This document shows positions 17,102 through 25,880 of a stretch of 64,000 nt of DNA, piece by piece. Position 1 is the stretch's first letter, and each line of letters opens with the position of its first letter. Below the pieces are notes generated by a model. The model ran no database searches. It was not told the DNA's origin and was given only the letters and a program-made list of their open reading frames with translations. The translations under genes and the position numbers were made by a program. The DNA comes from Bacilli bacterium (GTDB lineage Bacteria > Bacillota_I > Bacilli_A > RF39 > UBA660). The stretch spans positions 124,001 through 188,000 of the forward strand of contig JAFWJL010000008.1 of the NCBI GenBank assembly GCA_017511605.1, read 5' to 3'.

Positions 17102-17784
17102 AGATTATTAAATTTTTTAGAAAATTGTTTTTTAAAGTTTGTAGTTGTTTTTATGTTGGAGCTACTGATATACTTCCAGAACCACTATGTAAGGAAGAAG
17201 AAGATTATTATGTAGAATTAAAGGAAAAGGGAGATTTAAATGCAAAAGATAAATTAATAGAACATAATTTAAGATTAGTAGTTTTTTTAGCTAAAAAGTA
17301 TGAAAACACTGGTGTTGATTTAGAAGATTTAGTTAGTATTGGATCGATTGGATTAATTAAAGGAATTAATACTTTTTCTAGTGATAAGAATATAAAATTA
17401 GCAACTTATGCATCACGTTGTATAGATAATGAAATATTAATGTATTTAAGAAAAAATAAAAAGTTAAAAAGTGAGGTTTCAATAGATCAGGCTCTTTCGT
17501 TAGATTCAGATGGTAATGAATTACACTTGGAAGATATCATTGGAACTGAAAAAGATGAAATAACTAAGTCAATTGAAAAGGAGGATGATAAAGAATTAAT
17601 GATTAGAGAAATACTTAGTTTGAAACCTAGAGATAGAGAAATAATGGTACTTAGATATGGATTATTAGGAAATGATGAATTTACACAAAAAGAAGTTGCA
17701 GAAAAACTGGGAATAAGTCAGAGTTATATATCTCGTATAGAAAAGAAAGTTATTAGAAGATTGAAATTACTTATAAATAATTAA
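17095..17784 (+). CDS. sigE: RNA polymerase sporulation sigma factor sigma-E (pro-form)
   Basis: 229 aa. The first ~25 residues (FFRKLFFKVCSCFYVG) are an amphipathic, hydrophobic pro-sequence ahead of LPEPLCKEEE, the usual processing region. Region 2 follows (NLRLVVFLAKKYENTGVDLE, IGLIKGINTF) and region 4 with its helix-turn-helix (VAEKLGISQSYISRIEKKV). It directs early mother-cell gene expression after cleavage by SpoIIGA, encoded immediately upstream. AAAGGAGG precedes the ATG. Confidence 0.93.
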   Translation: MLKIIKFFRKLFFKVCSCFYVGATDILPEPLCKEEEDYYVELKEKGDLNAKDKLIEHNLRLVVFLAKKYENTGVDLEDLVSIGSIGLIKGINTFSSDKNIKLATYASRCIDNEILMYLRKNKKLKSEVSIDQALSLDSDGNELHLEDIIGTEKDEITKSIEKEDDKELMIREILSLKPRDREIMVLRYGLLGNDEFTQKEVAEKLGISQSYISRIEKKVIRRLKLLINN

Positions 17785-17808
17785 AAAAGATGCTTATGCA
17801 TCTTTTTC
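17785..17808 (+). terminator. Bidirectional terminator between sigE and yigZ
   Basis: Nine-base stem AAAAGATGC / GCATCTTTT with loop TTAT and T-rich tails on both strands. The stop codon of the convergent yigZ gene lies in the loop. Confidence 0.85.
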
Positions 17809-18360
17809 TATATATATATTTTCTAATATTTCGTAATTATTTAATTTATTAATGTTTTCTTTAGAAATATTAGCTATATAAGTTATTTTATCATTAAATT
17901 GTTTTTCTATAATATTATCTCCTAAGATATAGTTTATTTGCTTTTCTTCTGGATAATCAAAAGATATTTTTATTTTGTATCCTTCTTCTAGATTTATAAA
18001 TTTACTTTGTTTTAGAGTTTCTGTTACTGATTTGGTATAGGCTCTAACAAGACCTCCTGCACCTAATTTTATACCTCCAAAATATCTAACAGTAATTACT
18101 AAAATATTATTTAAATCTTCTTTTTCTAATACATTTAACATAGGCCTTCCTGCAGTACCTGATGGTTCGTTATCATCAGATGAATATCCATTATTATTAT
18201 AGATATAAGCATATGTATAGTGTGTTGCTTTTGGATGAAGTTTTTTTATTCCTTCTAGATAAGTAGCTATTTCATTATTGTTTAATCTATATATATAAGT
18301 AATAAATCTTGAGTTTTTTATTATAATTTCATTTGAAATGTCATATTTAACAGTTTTCAT
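17794..18360 (-). CDS. yigZ: YigZ/IMPACT family protein
   Basis: 188 aa of the UPF0029/IMPACT family: SDDNEPSGTAGRPML near residue 59 and ILVITVRYFGGIKLGAGGLV near residue 84, with a C-terminal ferredoxin-like DUF1949 part. Bacterial members bind nucleic acids or translation components, and their precise role is unsettled. AGGTGAT precedes the ATG. It is divergent from the AI-2E family transporter gene and convergent with sigE. Confidence 0.88.
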   Translation of the reverse strand: MKTVKYDISNEIIIKNSRFITYIYRLNNNEIATYLEGIKKLHPKATHYTYAYIYNNNGYSSDDNEPSGTAGRPMLNVLEKEDLNNILVITVRYFGGIKLGAGGLVRAYTKSVTETLKQSKFINLEEGYKIKISFDYPEEKQINYILGDNIIEKQFNDKITYIANISKENINKLNNYEILENIYIEKDA

Positions 18361-18427
18361 GGAATCACCTATAAATATTATACAATATATTTATAAATAG
18401 TGTTATAATAATTAATGAGGTGAGGGT

Positions 18428-19630
18428 ATGTTTAAAAATAATAAAGAAAAAGAAGTTGATGTTACTAGTTTAAATCATATTTTAAAGACAGGTAAAAAAT
18501 TAATTAATATTGGTTATTTTATGGCTATAATAGCTTTGATTTTACTAGGTACATATTTATTAAAAGAATGGAAATTATTAAAATATATTGGGGAGTTTAT
18601 TATAGTTATTTCTCCAATATTTATAGGCTTTGTAATTGCATGGTTTTTTGATCCATGGGTTACATGGCTACAAAAGAAGAAAGTTCCTAGAATCATAGGA
18701 TGTATACTTGTATATTTATTAATGTTTGGATTATTTGCATTAATTATATATTTACTTGTGCCTGCTTTAATTTCGCAAGTAAAAGACTTTGTTAGTGCTG
18801 CACCATCTATTTTTAATGAAATTACTGAATTTATTGTAGGAGTTATTAAGAGATTTGACCTTAATGAAATGGTTAATATTAAAACAGTTAAAGATACTTT
18901 AACAGGTACTGTTACTGAATGGGGTATGAGTATTGGATCAGAAATGCCTAAATACTTATTTAGTGCAGGAAAGACTATTATAAGTGGTGGAGTTAGTCTT
19001 GTATTAGGATTAATGATTGGATTTTATTTGTTGTTTGATTTTGAAAGGGCTAATAAAGCTTTATATGAAATTATTCCTGTTAGTTGGAAAAGTGGCTATA
19101 AAGAATTAACTCATAGAATTAATACTTCTTTAAGAAGTTATGTACAAGGAGTATTAATTGTAATGACTTTAGTATTTATTACTCAATCTATTGGTCTTAC
19201 AATAGCTGGCATGAAGGCACCAATATTATTTGCACTTTTCTGTGCGGTTACTGATATTATTCCATATTTTGGACCATATATTGGGGCAATTCCTGCGGTA
19301 ATAGTTGGATTTACTATTAGTCCAATTACTGGTATATGTGTAATTATTTCTATATTAGTAGTTCAATTATTAGAAAACAATTTCTATCAACCATTGATTA
19401 TGGGTCATACTATGAAATTACATCCAGTTACTATTATGGTTGGATTATTAGTATTTGAACATTTCTTTGGAATAATTGGTATGATTATTGCTACTCCTTG
19501 TATTGCTTGTTTAAAGGTAATATTACTATTTGTTTTAGAACAAACAGGGCTTATTAAATACTTAAAAGGTGATAGAAAAAAAGAAAATGAAATAGAAGTA
19601 GTAGAAATCAAAAAAGTAAAGAAAAAATAG
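18428..19630 (+). CDS. AI-2E family transporter (putative exporter)
   Basis: A 400-aa polytopic membrane protein with about eight helices. It has the PF01594 signatures SYVQGVLIVMTLVF, ITDIIPYFGPYIGAIPA-like DIIPYFGPYIGAIPA near residue 276, and NNFYQPLIMGHTMKLHP near 317. The family was named for AI-2 release but also includes Na+/H+ antiporter-like members, so the substrate is open. The charged C-terminus is cytosolic. Extended -10 TGTTATAAT (18401-18409) and a GAGGTGAGGG ribosome binding site precede it. Confidence 0.88.
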   Translation: MFKNNKEKEVDVTSLNHILKTGKKLINIGYFMAIIALILLGTYLLKEWKLLKYIGEFIIVISPIFIGFVIAWFFDPWVTWLQKKKVPRIIGCILVYLLMFGLFALIIYLLVPALISQVKDFVSAAPSIFNEITEFIVGVIKRFDLNEMVNIKTVKDTLTGTVTEWGMSIGSEMPKYLFSAGKTIISGGVSLVLGLMIGFYLLFDFERANKALYEIIPVSWKSGYKELTHRINTSLRSYVQGVLIVMTLVFITQSIGLTIAGMKAPILFALFCAVTDIIPYFGPYIGAIPAVIVGFTISPITGICVIISILVVQLLENNFYQPLIMGHTMKLHPVTIMVGLLVFEHFFGIIGMIIATPCIACLKVILLFVLEQTGLIKYLKGDRKKENEIEVVEIKKVKKK

Positions 19631-19659
19631 TTGAATAAATACATATAATTTGTTAAAAT
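19631..19659 (+). promoter_or_regulatory. Promoter of the T-box/alaS operon
   Basis: -35 TTGAAT (19631-19636), a 17-base spacer, and extended -10 TGTTAAAAT ending at 19659. Transcription should begin close to 19666, just ahead of the T-box. Confidence 0.75.
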
Positions 19660-19665
19660 ATATGT

Positions 19666-19848
19666 GTAATAAATGTTGACGGAAGAAAAGTATAAATATG
19701 GTTTATTTTAGAGAGACTTCGGTTGGTGAAAGAAGTTATAAAAGTATTTAGAAAGCTACTTCTTAAGTTTATCGGGGATACCCGTTATCAAAAAGAGTAA
19801 AACAAAGGATGGTACCGTCTATTTAGACTCCTTATACCATCTTTTTTT
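19666..19848 (+). promoter_or_regulatory. T-box riboswitch, alanine-specific
   Basis: Stem I has the AGAGA bulge (19710-19716), the apical ACTTC-GGTTGGTGAAA-GAAGT hairpin, and a specifier loop in which GCT (Ala codon) occupies 19755-19757, followed by A. The T-box core AAAGGATGGTACCG lies at 19804-19817; its TGGT can pair with an ACCA tRNA end, as expected for tRNA-Ala. The competing terminator is GATGGTA (19808-19814) with TACCATC (19835-19841) and a T-run. Uncharged tRNA-Ala should promote read-through into the operon containing alaS, which fits the specifier. Confidence 0.93.
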
Positions 19849-19864
19849 GTTTATGGAGGGAAAT

Positions 19865-20410
19865 ATGAAAGTATTTGTTATTGGTGGTGCTGCTAGAAGT
19901 GGTAAATCAACTCTAGGTAATTTACTAAAAGAAGAATTAAAGGATTATGGATATAAACCATGTGTTATGCAAATAACTAGTCCTTTGTATGGTTATGCAG
20001 AAAATTATTTTAATTATGATCCTAATAGAGATCCTAAACCTAGAGAATTTCTTCAAAAAATGGGTATAGAAATTATAAAGGAAAAATTAGGAAAGAGAGA
20101 TTTCTTATTAAATAGATTATTTGAGGATATTGAAATACTTAATAATTTTTTTGATGTATTTATTATTACTGATGCTAGACTTATAAATGAGTTTTTAAGT
20201 ATTAAAGCTAAATATGATGATGTTGTATCTATTAAATTAGTAAGAAAAAACTTTGATAATAAACTAACTGAAGAAGAGAAAAATCATATTACTGAGAAAG
20301 AAATATCTATGTATAATGATTTTGATTATATAGTTTATAATACAGGGTTAGATAGCTTAAAAGAAGAGGCTATAGAAATAATACATCATACTGAAATGGA
20401 GGAAAGATAA
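19865..20410 (+). CDS. P-loop nucleotide kinase, deoxynucleoside-monophosphate-kinase-like
   Basis: 181 aa with a Walker A motif GGAARSGKST at residues 7-16, PREFLQKMG near residue 58 and DARLINE near 108. This pattern is close to phage-type dNMP kinases and dephospho-CoA kinase folds. I infer phosphorylation of a nucleotide, substrate not certain. GGAGGG precedes the ATG at 19865. It is the first gene after the T-box, and its TAA overlaps the cmk start (TAATG), so it forms a transcription unit with cmk, alaS and holA. Confidence 0.7.
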   Translation: MKVFVIGGAARSGKSTLGNLLKEELKDYGYKPCVMQITSPLYGYAENYFNYDPNRDPKPREFLQKMGIEIIKEKLGKRDFLLNRLFEDIEILNNFFDVFIITDARLINEFLSIKAKYDDVVSIKLVRKNFDNKLTEEEKNHITEKEISMYNDFDYIVYNTGLDSLKEEAIEIIHHTEMEER

Positions 20411-21057
20411 TGGTAATTGCGATAGATGGTCCTGCAGGTGCTGGTAAAGGTACTATTACAAAGTTAGTGGCAGAAAAACTTAATTTAGTTTATATAGATA
20501 CTGGGGCAATGTATAGATGTATTGCATTACAAGCTCTAAGAAATAATATAGTAGATAATACTGATAAAATAATTGAAATGACTAAGGATATTGATATTGT
20601 TTTTAATGAAGAAGGTAAGACTTTCTTAAATGGAGAAGATGTATCAGAAGAAATTAGGTCTAAGGAAGTTACTAGTGTAGTAAGTCCTATTTCAAGTATT
20701 GTCCCTGTCAGAGAAGAAATGGTTAATTTACAAAGAAAACTAGCTTTAGGACGTAATGTTATTATGGAAGGTAGAGATATAACTACTGTTGTATTTCCTA
20801 ATGCAGACTTTAAGTTCTATTTAGATGCTAGTGTAGAAGAAAGAACAAAAAGAAGAGTAAAACAAAATGAAGAAAAAGGCATTTTTTCAGATTATGATGA
20901 GATAAAACAAAGTATTATTGAAAGAGACTACAATGATATGCATAAAGAAGTAGGGGCTTTAAAAAGAAGTGATTCTCAGATTTATATTGATTCTACTAAT
21001 ATGAGTAAAGATGAAGTAGTTAATTTTATATTAGAAAAAGTAGGTGAAGTAAAATGA
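20410..21057 (+). CDS. cmk: Cytidylate kinase
   Basis: 215 aa; Walker A GPAGAGKGT at residues 7-15, YIDTGAMYRC near 31, EGRDITTVVFP near 121 and the CMP-kinase lid with SDYDEIKQSI. It phosphorylates CMP and dCMP. Its stop is TGA, inside the ATGA overlap with alaS, which shows that TGA terminates translation in this organism. Confidence 0.95.
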   Translation: MVIAIDGPAGAGKGTITKLVAEKLNLVYIDTGAMYRCIALQALRNNIVDNTDKIIEMTKDIDIVFNEEGKTFLNGEDVSEEIRSKEVTSVVSPISSIVPVREEMVNLQRKLALGRNVIMEGRDITTVVFPNADFKFYLDASVEERTKRRVKQNEEKGIFSDYDEIKQSIIERDYNDMHKEVGALKRSDSQIYIDSTNMSKDEVVNFILEKVGEVK

Positions 21058-23738
21058 AATATATGAGTCATGATGATATTAGAAAGACTTGGTTTAAATT
21101 TTTTGAAAGTAAAGGACATAAGGTGTTTGAATCAGCACCATTAATTCCAATTAATGATGATAGTTTATTATGGATTAATGCAGGAGTTGCTCCATTAAAG
21201 AAGTATTTTGATGGTAGAGAAGTACCGGAATCTAGAAGAATAACAAATATACAAAAGTGTATACGTACTAATGATATAGAAAATGTTGGTATTACTAAGA
21301 GACACCAAACTTTCTTTGAAATGATGGGTAATTTCTCAGTAGGAGATTATTTTAAAAATGAAGCAATTGCTTTTGCTTTTGAATTATTAACTAGTCCTGA
21401 ATATTTTGATATAGATAAAAATTTAATTTATGTAACAGTTTATTCAAAAGATTTAGAAGCTAGAGATAGATGGATAGATGTAGGGCTTGATCCTAAACAT
21501 ATAATTCCTTTAGATGGTAATTTCTGGGAGATAGGTACTGGACCTTGTGGACCTGATTCTGAAATATTCTTTGATAGAGGAGAAAAATATGATCCAAATG
21601 GAGATGCTTTTAAATTATTTAGTCAAGATAAAGATCAAGAGAGATTTGTAGAAATTTGGAATAATGTATTTAGCCAATTTAACGCTACGGAAGGAATGGC
21701 TAGAGAAGATTATCCTGAACTTCCAAGTAAGAATATAGATACAGGTGCAGGGTTAGAAAGATGGTGTTGTATATTCCAAAATGTTGATTCTAACTTTGAA
21801 ACAGATTTATTTAAACCAATAATTAAACACATAGAAGAGCTTGCTAAAGTAGAATATGTTGGTCAAAAAGAATTTAAAATTATAGCAGACCATATTCGTG
21901 CTATAACTTTTGCTCTTGCTGATGGTGCTGCATTTGAAAATGTTGGTAGAGGTTATGTATTAAGACGTTTACTTCGTAGAAGTGTTAGAATGGGTAAGGC
22001 TTTGGGATTTAATGATGCTTTCCTTTATAAAATAGTAAGTGATGTAGTTGATGTAATGAAAGAAGCTTATCCTTATTTAGTAGAGAGAAGAGCTGACGTT
22101 GAAGTTTTAGTTTTAGAAGAAGAAAGATTATTCTTAAAGACTTTAGAAGCTGGTGAACGTAGATTAAAAGAATTAGTAGAAAATTCAACTGATGGATACA
22201 TAAGTGGAGAAGAAGCATTTAAATTATATGATACTTATGGATTCCCATTTGAACTTACAGAAGAATATTTGAATGAATTAGGTTATAAAGTAAGCAAAGA
22301 TGAATTTGATAAATATATGAAAGCTCAAAAAGATCTAAGTAAGGCTAATGTTAAAAATGTTAATTCTATGGCTAATCAAAAGAAAGTATTATTAGATTTT
22401 AAGGAAAAATCAGAATTTGCTTATGGAATTTATAGAGTTAAGAGTAAGGTTATCGCAATATTCTCTAAAGATGAATTAGTTAATAGTGTTGATCATGATA
22501 CTTATATAGCAGTAGAAAGAACTTGTTTCTATGCTGAAAGTGGTGGTCAAGTTAGTGATACTGGTATGGTTATTGGAGATAACTTTAAAGGACATGTAGT
22601 AGATGTATTTAAAGCTCCTAATGGTCAACATATTCATAAAGTTAAATTACTTGATGGAGTTATTACTGTAGGTGATGAAGTAGAACTTATCTTAGATAAA
22701 GAGAGAAGAAAAGCTACCGAAGTAAACCATTCGTCAGTTCATGTTACTCAATATGCTCTACAACAAGTTGTATCTAATACAATTCATCAAGCAGGTAGTT
22801 ATGTAGACTCTGAAAAACTTAGATTTGACTTTACTTATACTGGTAAGATGACTGATGAAAAGATACTTGAAGTAGAAAAATTTGTTAATGACATGGTACA
22901 TGAAAATATAATAGTATCTACTGAAGTAATGCCTATTGATAAAGCTAAAGAAATGGGAGCTATGGCATTGTTTAGTGAAAAATATGGAGATATGGTACGT
23001 GTTGTTAAGATAGGTAAATCTATTGAATTATGTGGTGGAACTCATGTTTCAAATACTAGTGAGATTAAGAGGTTTGCAATTAAAACTTGTGAATCTAAAG
23101 GAAGTAATATTTATCGTATAGAAGCAGTTACTAATGATAAAATTACTGATACATTAATTGATACTATAAAACCATATAATGATGAGAAAATAAAACTTCT
23201 TATGAAAGCTAGAGAAATACTTGATGAAGCAAAACAAAGTGGTATTAAATTAGAGTTTGATGTAGATATAACTACTGATGAACCAGTTAGTTACAAAGAT
23301 ATTATTTATAATAAGAATGAACTTGAATATGTTCATAATGAAGTAAAAGATTTAGAAAAGAAATATTTTAGTCTTAAAGAACAGTCTACTCTTCAAAACT
23401 TAGATATTTATAGAGAAAAGATAATTGAAGTGAATGGTGTTAATAGATTAATAATGAAAGTAGAAAATAAAGATATTAATTTATTAAAGAGTATAGCTGA
23501 TACTTTAATTAATGAAATGGATAATGGATTTATATTCTTTATAAATGAAAAAGAGGATGGTAGTGTTAATTTTATAGCTAAGAGTAATTCTAAAGTTAAC
23601 TCAGGATTTGTAGTAAAGACTATTTCTAATTTATATAATGGAAATGGTGGAGGAAGTCCTACTTTTGCTCAAGGTGGAGCTAAATCTATTGATTCTAATA
23701 TAATTAGTGAAGTAGAAAAGGCTATTAATAATGGATAG
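21054..23738 (+). CDS. alaS: Alanyl-tRNA synthetase
   Basis: 894 aa, full length. It has the class II catalytic core (FESKGHKVFESAPLIP, FFEMMGNFSVGDYF), the editing domain with HSSVHVTQYALQ-type HxxxH, and the CGGTH motif near residue 664. A C-terminal C-Ala domain ends GNGGGSPTFAQGG. It charges tRNA-Ala, and expression is controlled by the upstream alanine T-box. AGGTGA lies 6 bases before the ATG at 21054, inside the cmk end. Confidence 0.97.
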   Translation: MKYMSHDDIRKTWFKFFESKGHKVFESAPLIPINDDSLLWINAGVAPLKKYFDGREVPESRRITNIQKCIRTNDIENVGITKRHQTFFEMMGNFSVGDYFKNEAIAFAFELLTSPEYFDIDKNLIYVTVYSKDLEARDRWIDVGLDPKHIIPLDGNFWEIGTGPCGPDSEIFFDRGEKYDPNGDAFKLFSQDKDQERFVEIWNNVFSQFNATEGMAREDYPELPSKNIDTGAGLERWCCIFQNVDSNFETDLFKPIIKHIEELAKVEYVGQKEFKIIADHIRAITFALADGAAFENVGRGYVLRRLLRRSVRMGKALGFNDAFLYKIVSDVVDVMKEAYPYLVERRADVEVLVLEEERLFLKTLEAGERRLKELVENSTDGYISGEEAFKLYDTYGFPFELTEEYLNELGYKVSKDEFDKYMKAQKDLSKANVKNVNSMANQKKVLLDFKEKSEFAYGIYRVKSKVIAIFSKDELVNSVDHDTYIAVERTCFYAESGGQVSDTGMVIGDNFKGHVVDVFKAPNGQHIHKVKLLDGVITVGDEVELILDKERRKATEVNHSSVHVTQYALQQVVSNTIHQAGSYVDSEKLRFDFTYTGKMTDEKILEVEKFVNDMVHENIIVSTEVMPIDKAKEMGAMALFSEKYGDMVRVVKIGKSIELCGGTHVSNTSEIKRFAIKTCESKGSNIYRIEAVTNDKITDTLIDTIKPYNDEKIKLLMKAREILDEAKQSGIKLEFDVDITTDEPVSYKDIIYNKNELEYVHNEVKDLEKKYFSLKEQSTLQNLDIYREKIIEVNGVNRLIMKVENKDINLLKSIADTLINEMDNGFIFFINEKEDGSVNFIAKSNSKVNSGFVVKTISNLYNGNGGGSPTFAQGGAKSIDSNIISEVEKAINNG

Positions 23739-24660
23739 TTATTTAATAGAAAGTGAAGATTTTCAATCTTTTCAAAATGAAAAAGATAAGATTATAAAAG
23801 ATATGGGTTTTAAGGATGCTTCTATTAGTTCTTATGATCTAGAAGAAGTATCCTTAGAAAATGCTTTAGAAGACTTAGATACTTATGGATTTCTTAGTGA
23901 TAAGAAAGTTATTATATTAACTAATATAGAAAATTTAAAATATGATGAGAATAAAACTGATTTAGATCATTTATTTAAATATATTAGTAATCCTAATCCA
24001 GACAATTTATTAATAATTTACTCTAAAGGAAATAATACTTTAAAAACAATAAAAGAATTAAAAAAGATATGTAAAAATATTGAAGTAAATATAAGTATAA
24101 AAGATTATATTAAAAATTCCTTTAAAGATTATAAAATAGATTTTAAAGCTATTAATATGTTAGAAGAATATTGTTTAGGAGATTTTACTAAAGTAATAAG
24201 TGAATGTGATAAATTAAAAAATTATAAAATAGATGATAAAACTATTACTTGTGACGATATAGATATTTTAGTAAATAAGAAATTAGGTGATCCTAGAGAT
24301 TTAACTTTTGCTTTTTCTAGGAGTTTGGCAGAAAAAAATAAAAAAGATTCTTTAGAAAAATATAGAGAATTATTAGAATATAATATAGAACCATTAAGTA
24401 TAATTGGTTTACTTGCATCACAAATTAGAATAATATATCAAGTTAAATTATTAGAAGAAAAGAATATGAAAGATAAAGAAATATCTGAAGTATTAGGAGA
24501 AAAAGAATTTAGAATTAAAAAGACTAGAGAACTTACTAGACTTTATAGTAAGAATGAATTACTTAAATTAATGCAAGATTTAAGTAATATGGATTATAGA
24601 TTAAAAACTGAAGATATTGATGGTAATAGTTTAATTGAATTATTTATATTAAACATCTAG
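23731..24660 (+). CDS. holA: DNA polymerase III subunit delta
   Basis: 309 aa. Clamp-loader delta subunit: N-terminal AAA+-like fold without a functional Walker A, conserved FLSDKKVIIL near residue 54, the central KLGDPRDLTFAFSRSLA and a C-terminal collar helix bundle. It opens the beta clamp. It overlaps the alaS end by 8 bases and has no separate ribosome binding site of note, so it is probably translationally coupled. Confidence 0.88.
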   Translation: MDSYLIESEDFQSFQNEKDKIIKDMGFKDASISSYDLEEVSLENALEDLDTYGFLSDKKVIILTNIENLKYDENKTDLDHLFKYISNPNPDNLLIIYSKGNNTLKTIKELKKICKNIEVNISIKDYIKNSFKDYKIDFKAINMLEEYCLGDFTKVISECDKLKNYKIDDKTITCDDIDILVNKKLGDPRDLTFAFSRSLAEKNKKDSLEKYRELLEYNIEPLSIIGLLASQIRIIYQVKLLEEKNMKDKEISEVLGEKEFRIKKTRELTRLYSKNELLKLMQDLSNMDYRLKTEDIDGNSLIELFILNI

Positions 24661-24677
24661 AAATAGATGTTTTTTTC
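24651..24677 (+). terminator. Rho-independent terminator
   Basis: Nine-base stem AAACATCTA / TAGATGTTT with GAAA loop and T-run; the stem includes the holA stop codon. Confidence 0.88.
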
Positions 24678-24756
24678 TTTACGTAAATTTATATTTATTT
24701 TTATTATTCTATTTACATTGATAAATATAAATAATAAAATAATAATAGGTGATTAT

Positions 24757-25842
24757 ATGAAAAATAGAAAGAGAAATAAGTTATTTATATTAGTAATAAT
24801 TTTATTAGGGATAACAATAGGTTATGCAGCACTAACATCAACTTTAAAAATAAATGGTAGTACTGCAGTTACAAAAAACACATGGAATATATATTGGGAT
24901 AATATAGCTAATCAAGATGGAGTGACTCCTATAACATCACAAATAGTAAGTGAAAATGCAAATCATCCTAATAATATAGTTAATTTTGAGGTTGCTTTTG
25001 ATAAACCTGGAGATTATTATGAATTTACTGTCGATGCAGTAAATGCAGGTACTTTGGATGCGATGATTACTGATATTGAATTAAAAGTTAATGATAATCC
25101 AATTATTGATACTGTTAATAATAGTCTTGTTACTGTTAGTCCAAGTCCTTTACCATCTTATATAAAATATACTGTTACATATGCAGATGGAGAAGAAATC
25201 GGGTTAAATCATTTACTTCCAAAAATGCGTAATAATGTTGAAACTACAAAAACGTATAAAATAAGAGTCGAATATGATAAAGAGGCTGTTACTAATGATA
25301 CTTTAGTAGATGAGAACGTTGAATATTCATTTAGTTTTGCTGTTACTTATGGTCAAGCTGATTCAAACGCAATTGATGTTAGATCTTGCCCTGGTAGTGA
25401 TTGCGTTTATGCTTTTTATACAGCATGGACAATGTATACAGGTAATAATGTAGCTACTTTAAGCAATTATACTAGCGATTATACAACATTAAAGAAAGAC
25501 GGAGTTCAAAGATATGCGTTTTTTGGACATATTTTAGATGAAAACGATAAGATATTAAAAGCGTATGCATGTGGTATTAAAGATAATAAAGTATTTTGTA
25601 TTCAAGGCTCAAATGATGGCTCTACATATCAAAGAGCTTCAGGCATATTAAATAATTTATTTGGACCATATAATTCTACTACTCAATTAGGTTGTAATCC
25701 TGGAAGTAATAATTTAGTTTGTAAAGCAGCAAATGAAACTATTGAGGCTAGAGCATTTCAAAGTGGTCAAGTTGTAGTAGATGAGCCTAAAGCTATATGT
25801 ATTGTAGTTAATGTTGGAGGAATGAACTGTACAGAACATTAA
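24757..25842 (+). CDS. Secreted or surface protein with TasA/camelysin-like signal and pilin-like C-terminus
   Basis: 361 aa. A basic N-terminus plus one hydrophobic helix ending GYAALTSTLKINGS resembles the signal class used by SipW-processed proteins such as TasA and camelysin. A beta-rich domain (residues about 40-215) is followed by a Cys-containing region with VRSCPGSDCVYAFYTAW and a C-terminal part reminiscent of type IV pilin-like globular domains. Six Cys suggest disulfides outside the cell. The ATG at 24757 follows AATAGGTGATTAT. No sipW-like peptidase gene is in this window. Confidence 0.65.
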   Translation: MKNRKRNKLFILVIILLGITIGYAALTSTLKINGSTAVTKNTWNIYWDNIANQDGVTPITSQIVSENANHPNNIVNFEVAFDKPGDYYEFTVDAVNAGTLDAMITDIELKVNDNPIIDTVNNSLVTVSPSPLPSYIKYTVTYADGEEIGLNHLLPKMRNNVETTKTYKIRVEYDKEAVTNDTLVDENVEYSFSFAVTYGQADSNAIDVRSCPGSDCVYAFYTAWTMYTGNNVATLSNYTSDYTTLKKDGVQRYAFFGHILDENDKILKAYACGIKDNKVFCIQGSNDGSTYQRASGILNNLFGPYNSTTQLGCNPGSNNLVCKAANETIEARAFQSGQVVVDEPKAICIVVNVGGMNCTEH

Positions 25843-25844
25843 AT

Positions 25845-25880
25845 AAAGATAGCTAATTGCTATCTTTTATTTTTTCTATT
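25845..25880 (+). terminator. Bidirectional terminator
   Basis: Nine-base stem AAAGATAGC / GCTATCTTT with loop TAATT, shared by the surface protein gene and convergent rarA. Confidence 0.85.

Noticed and set aside
20410..21060. Mycoplasma-type genetic code (TGA = Trp)
   Set aside because: cmk and the gerA-like gene end in TGA with typical ATGA overlaps to the next gene, and Trp is coded by TGG.
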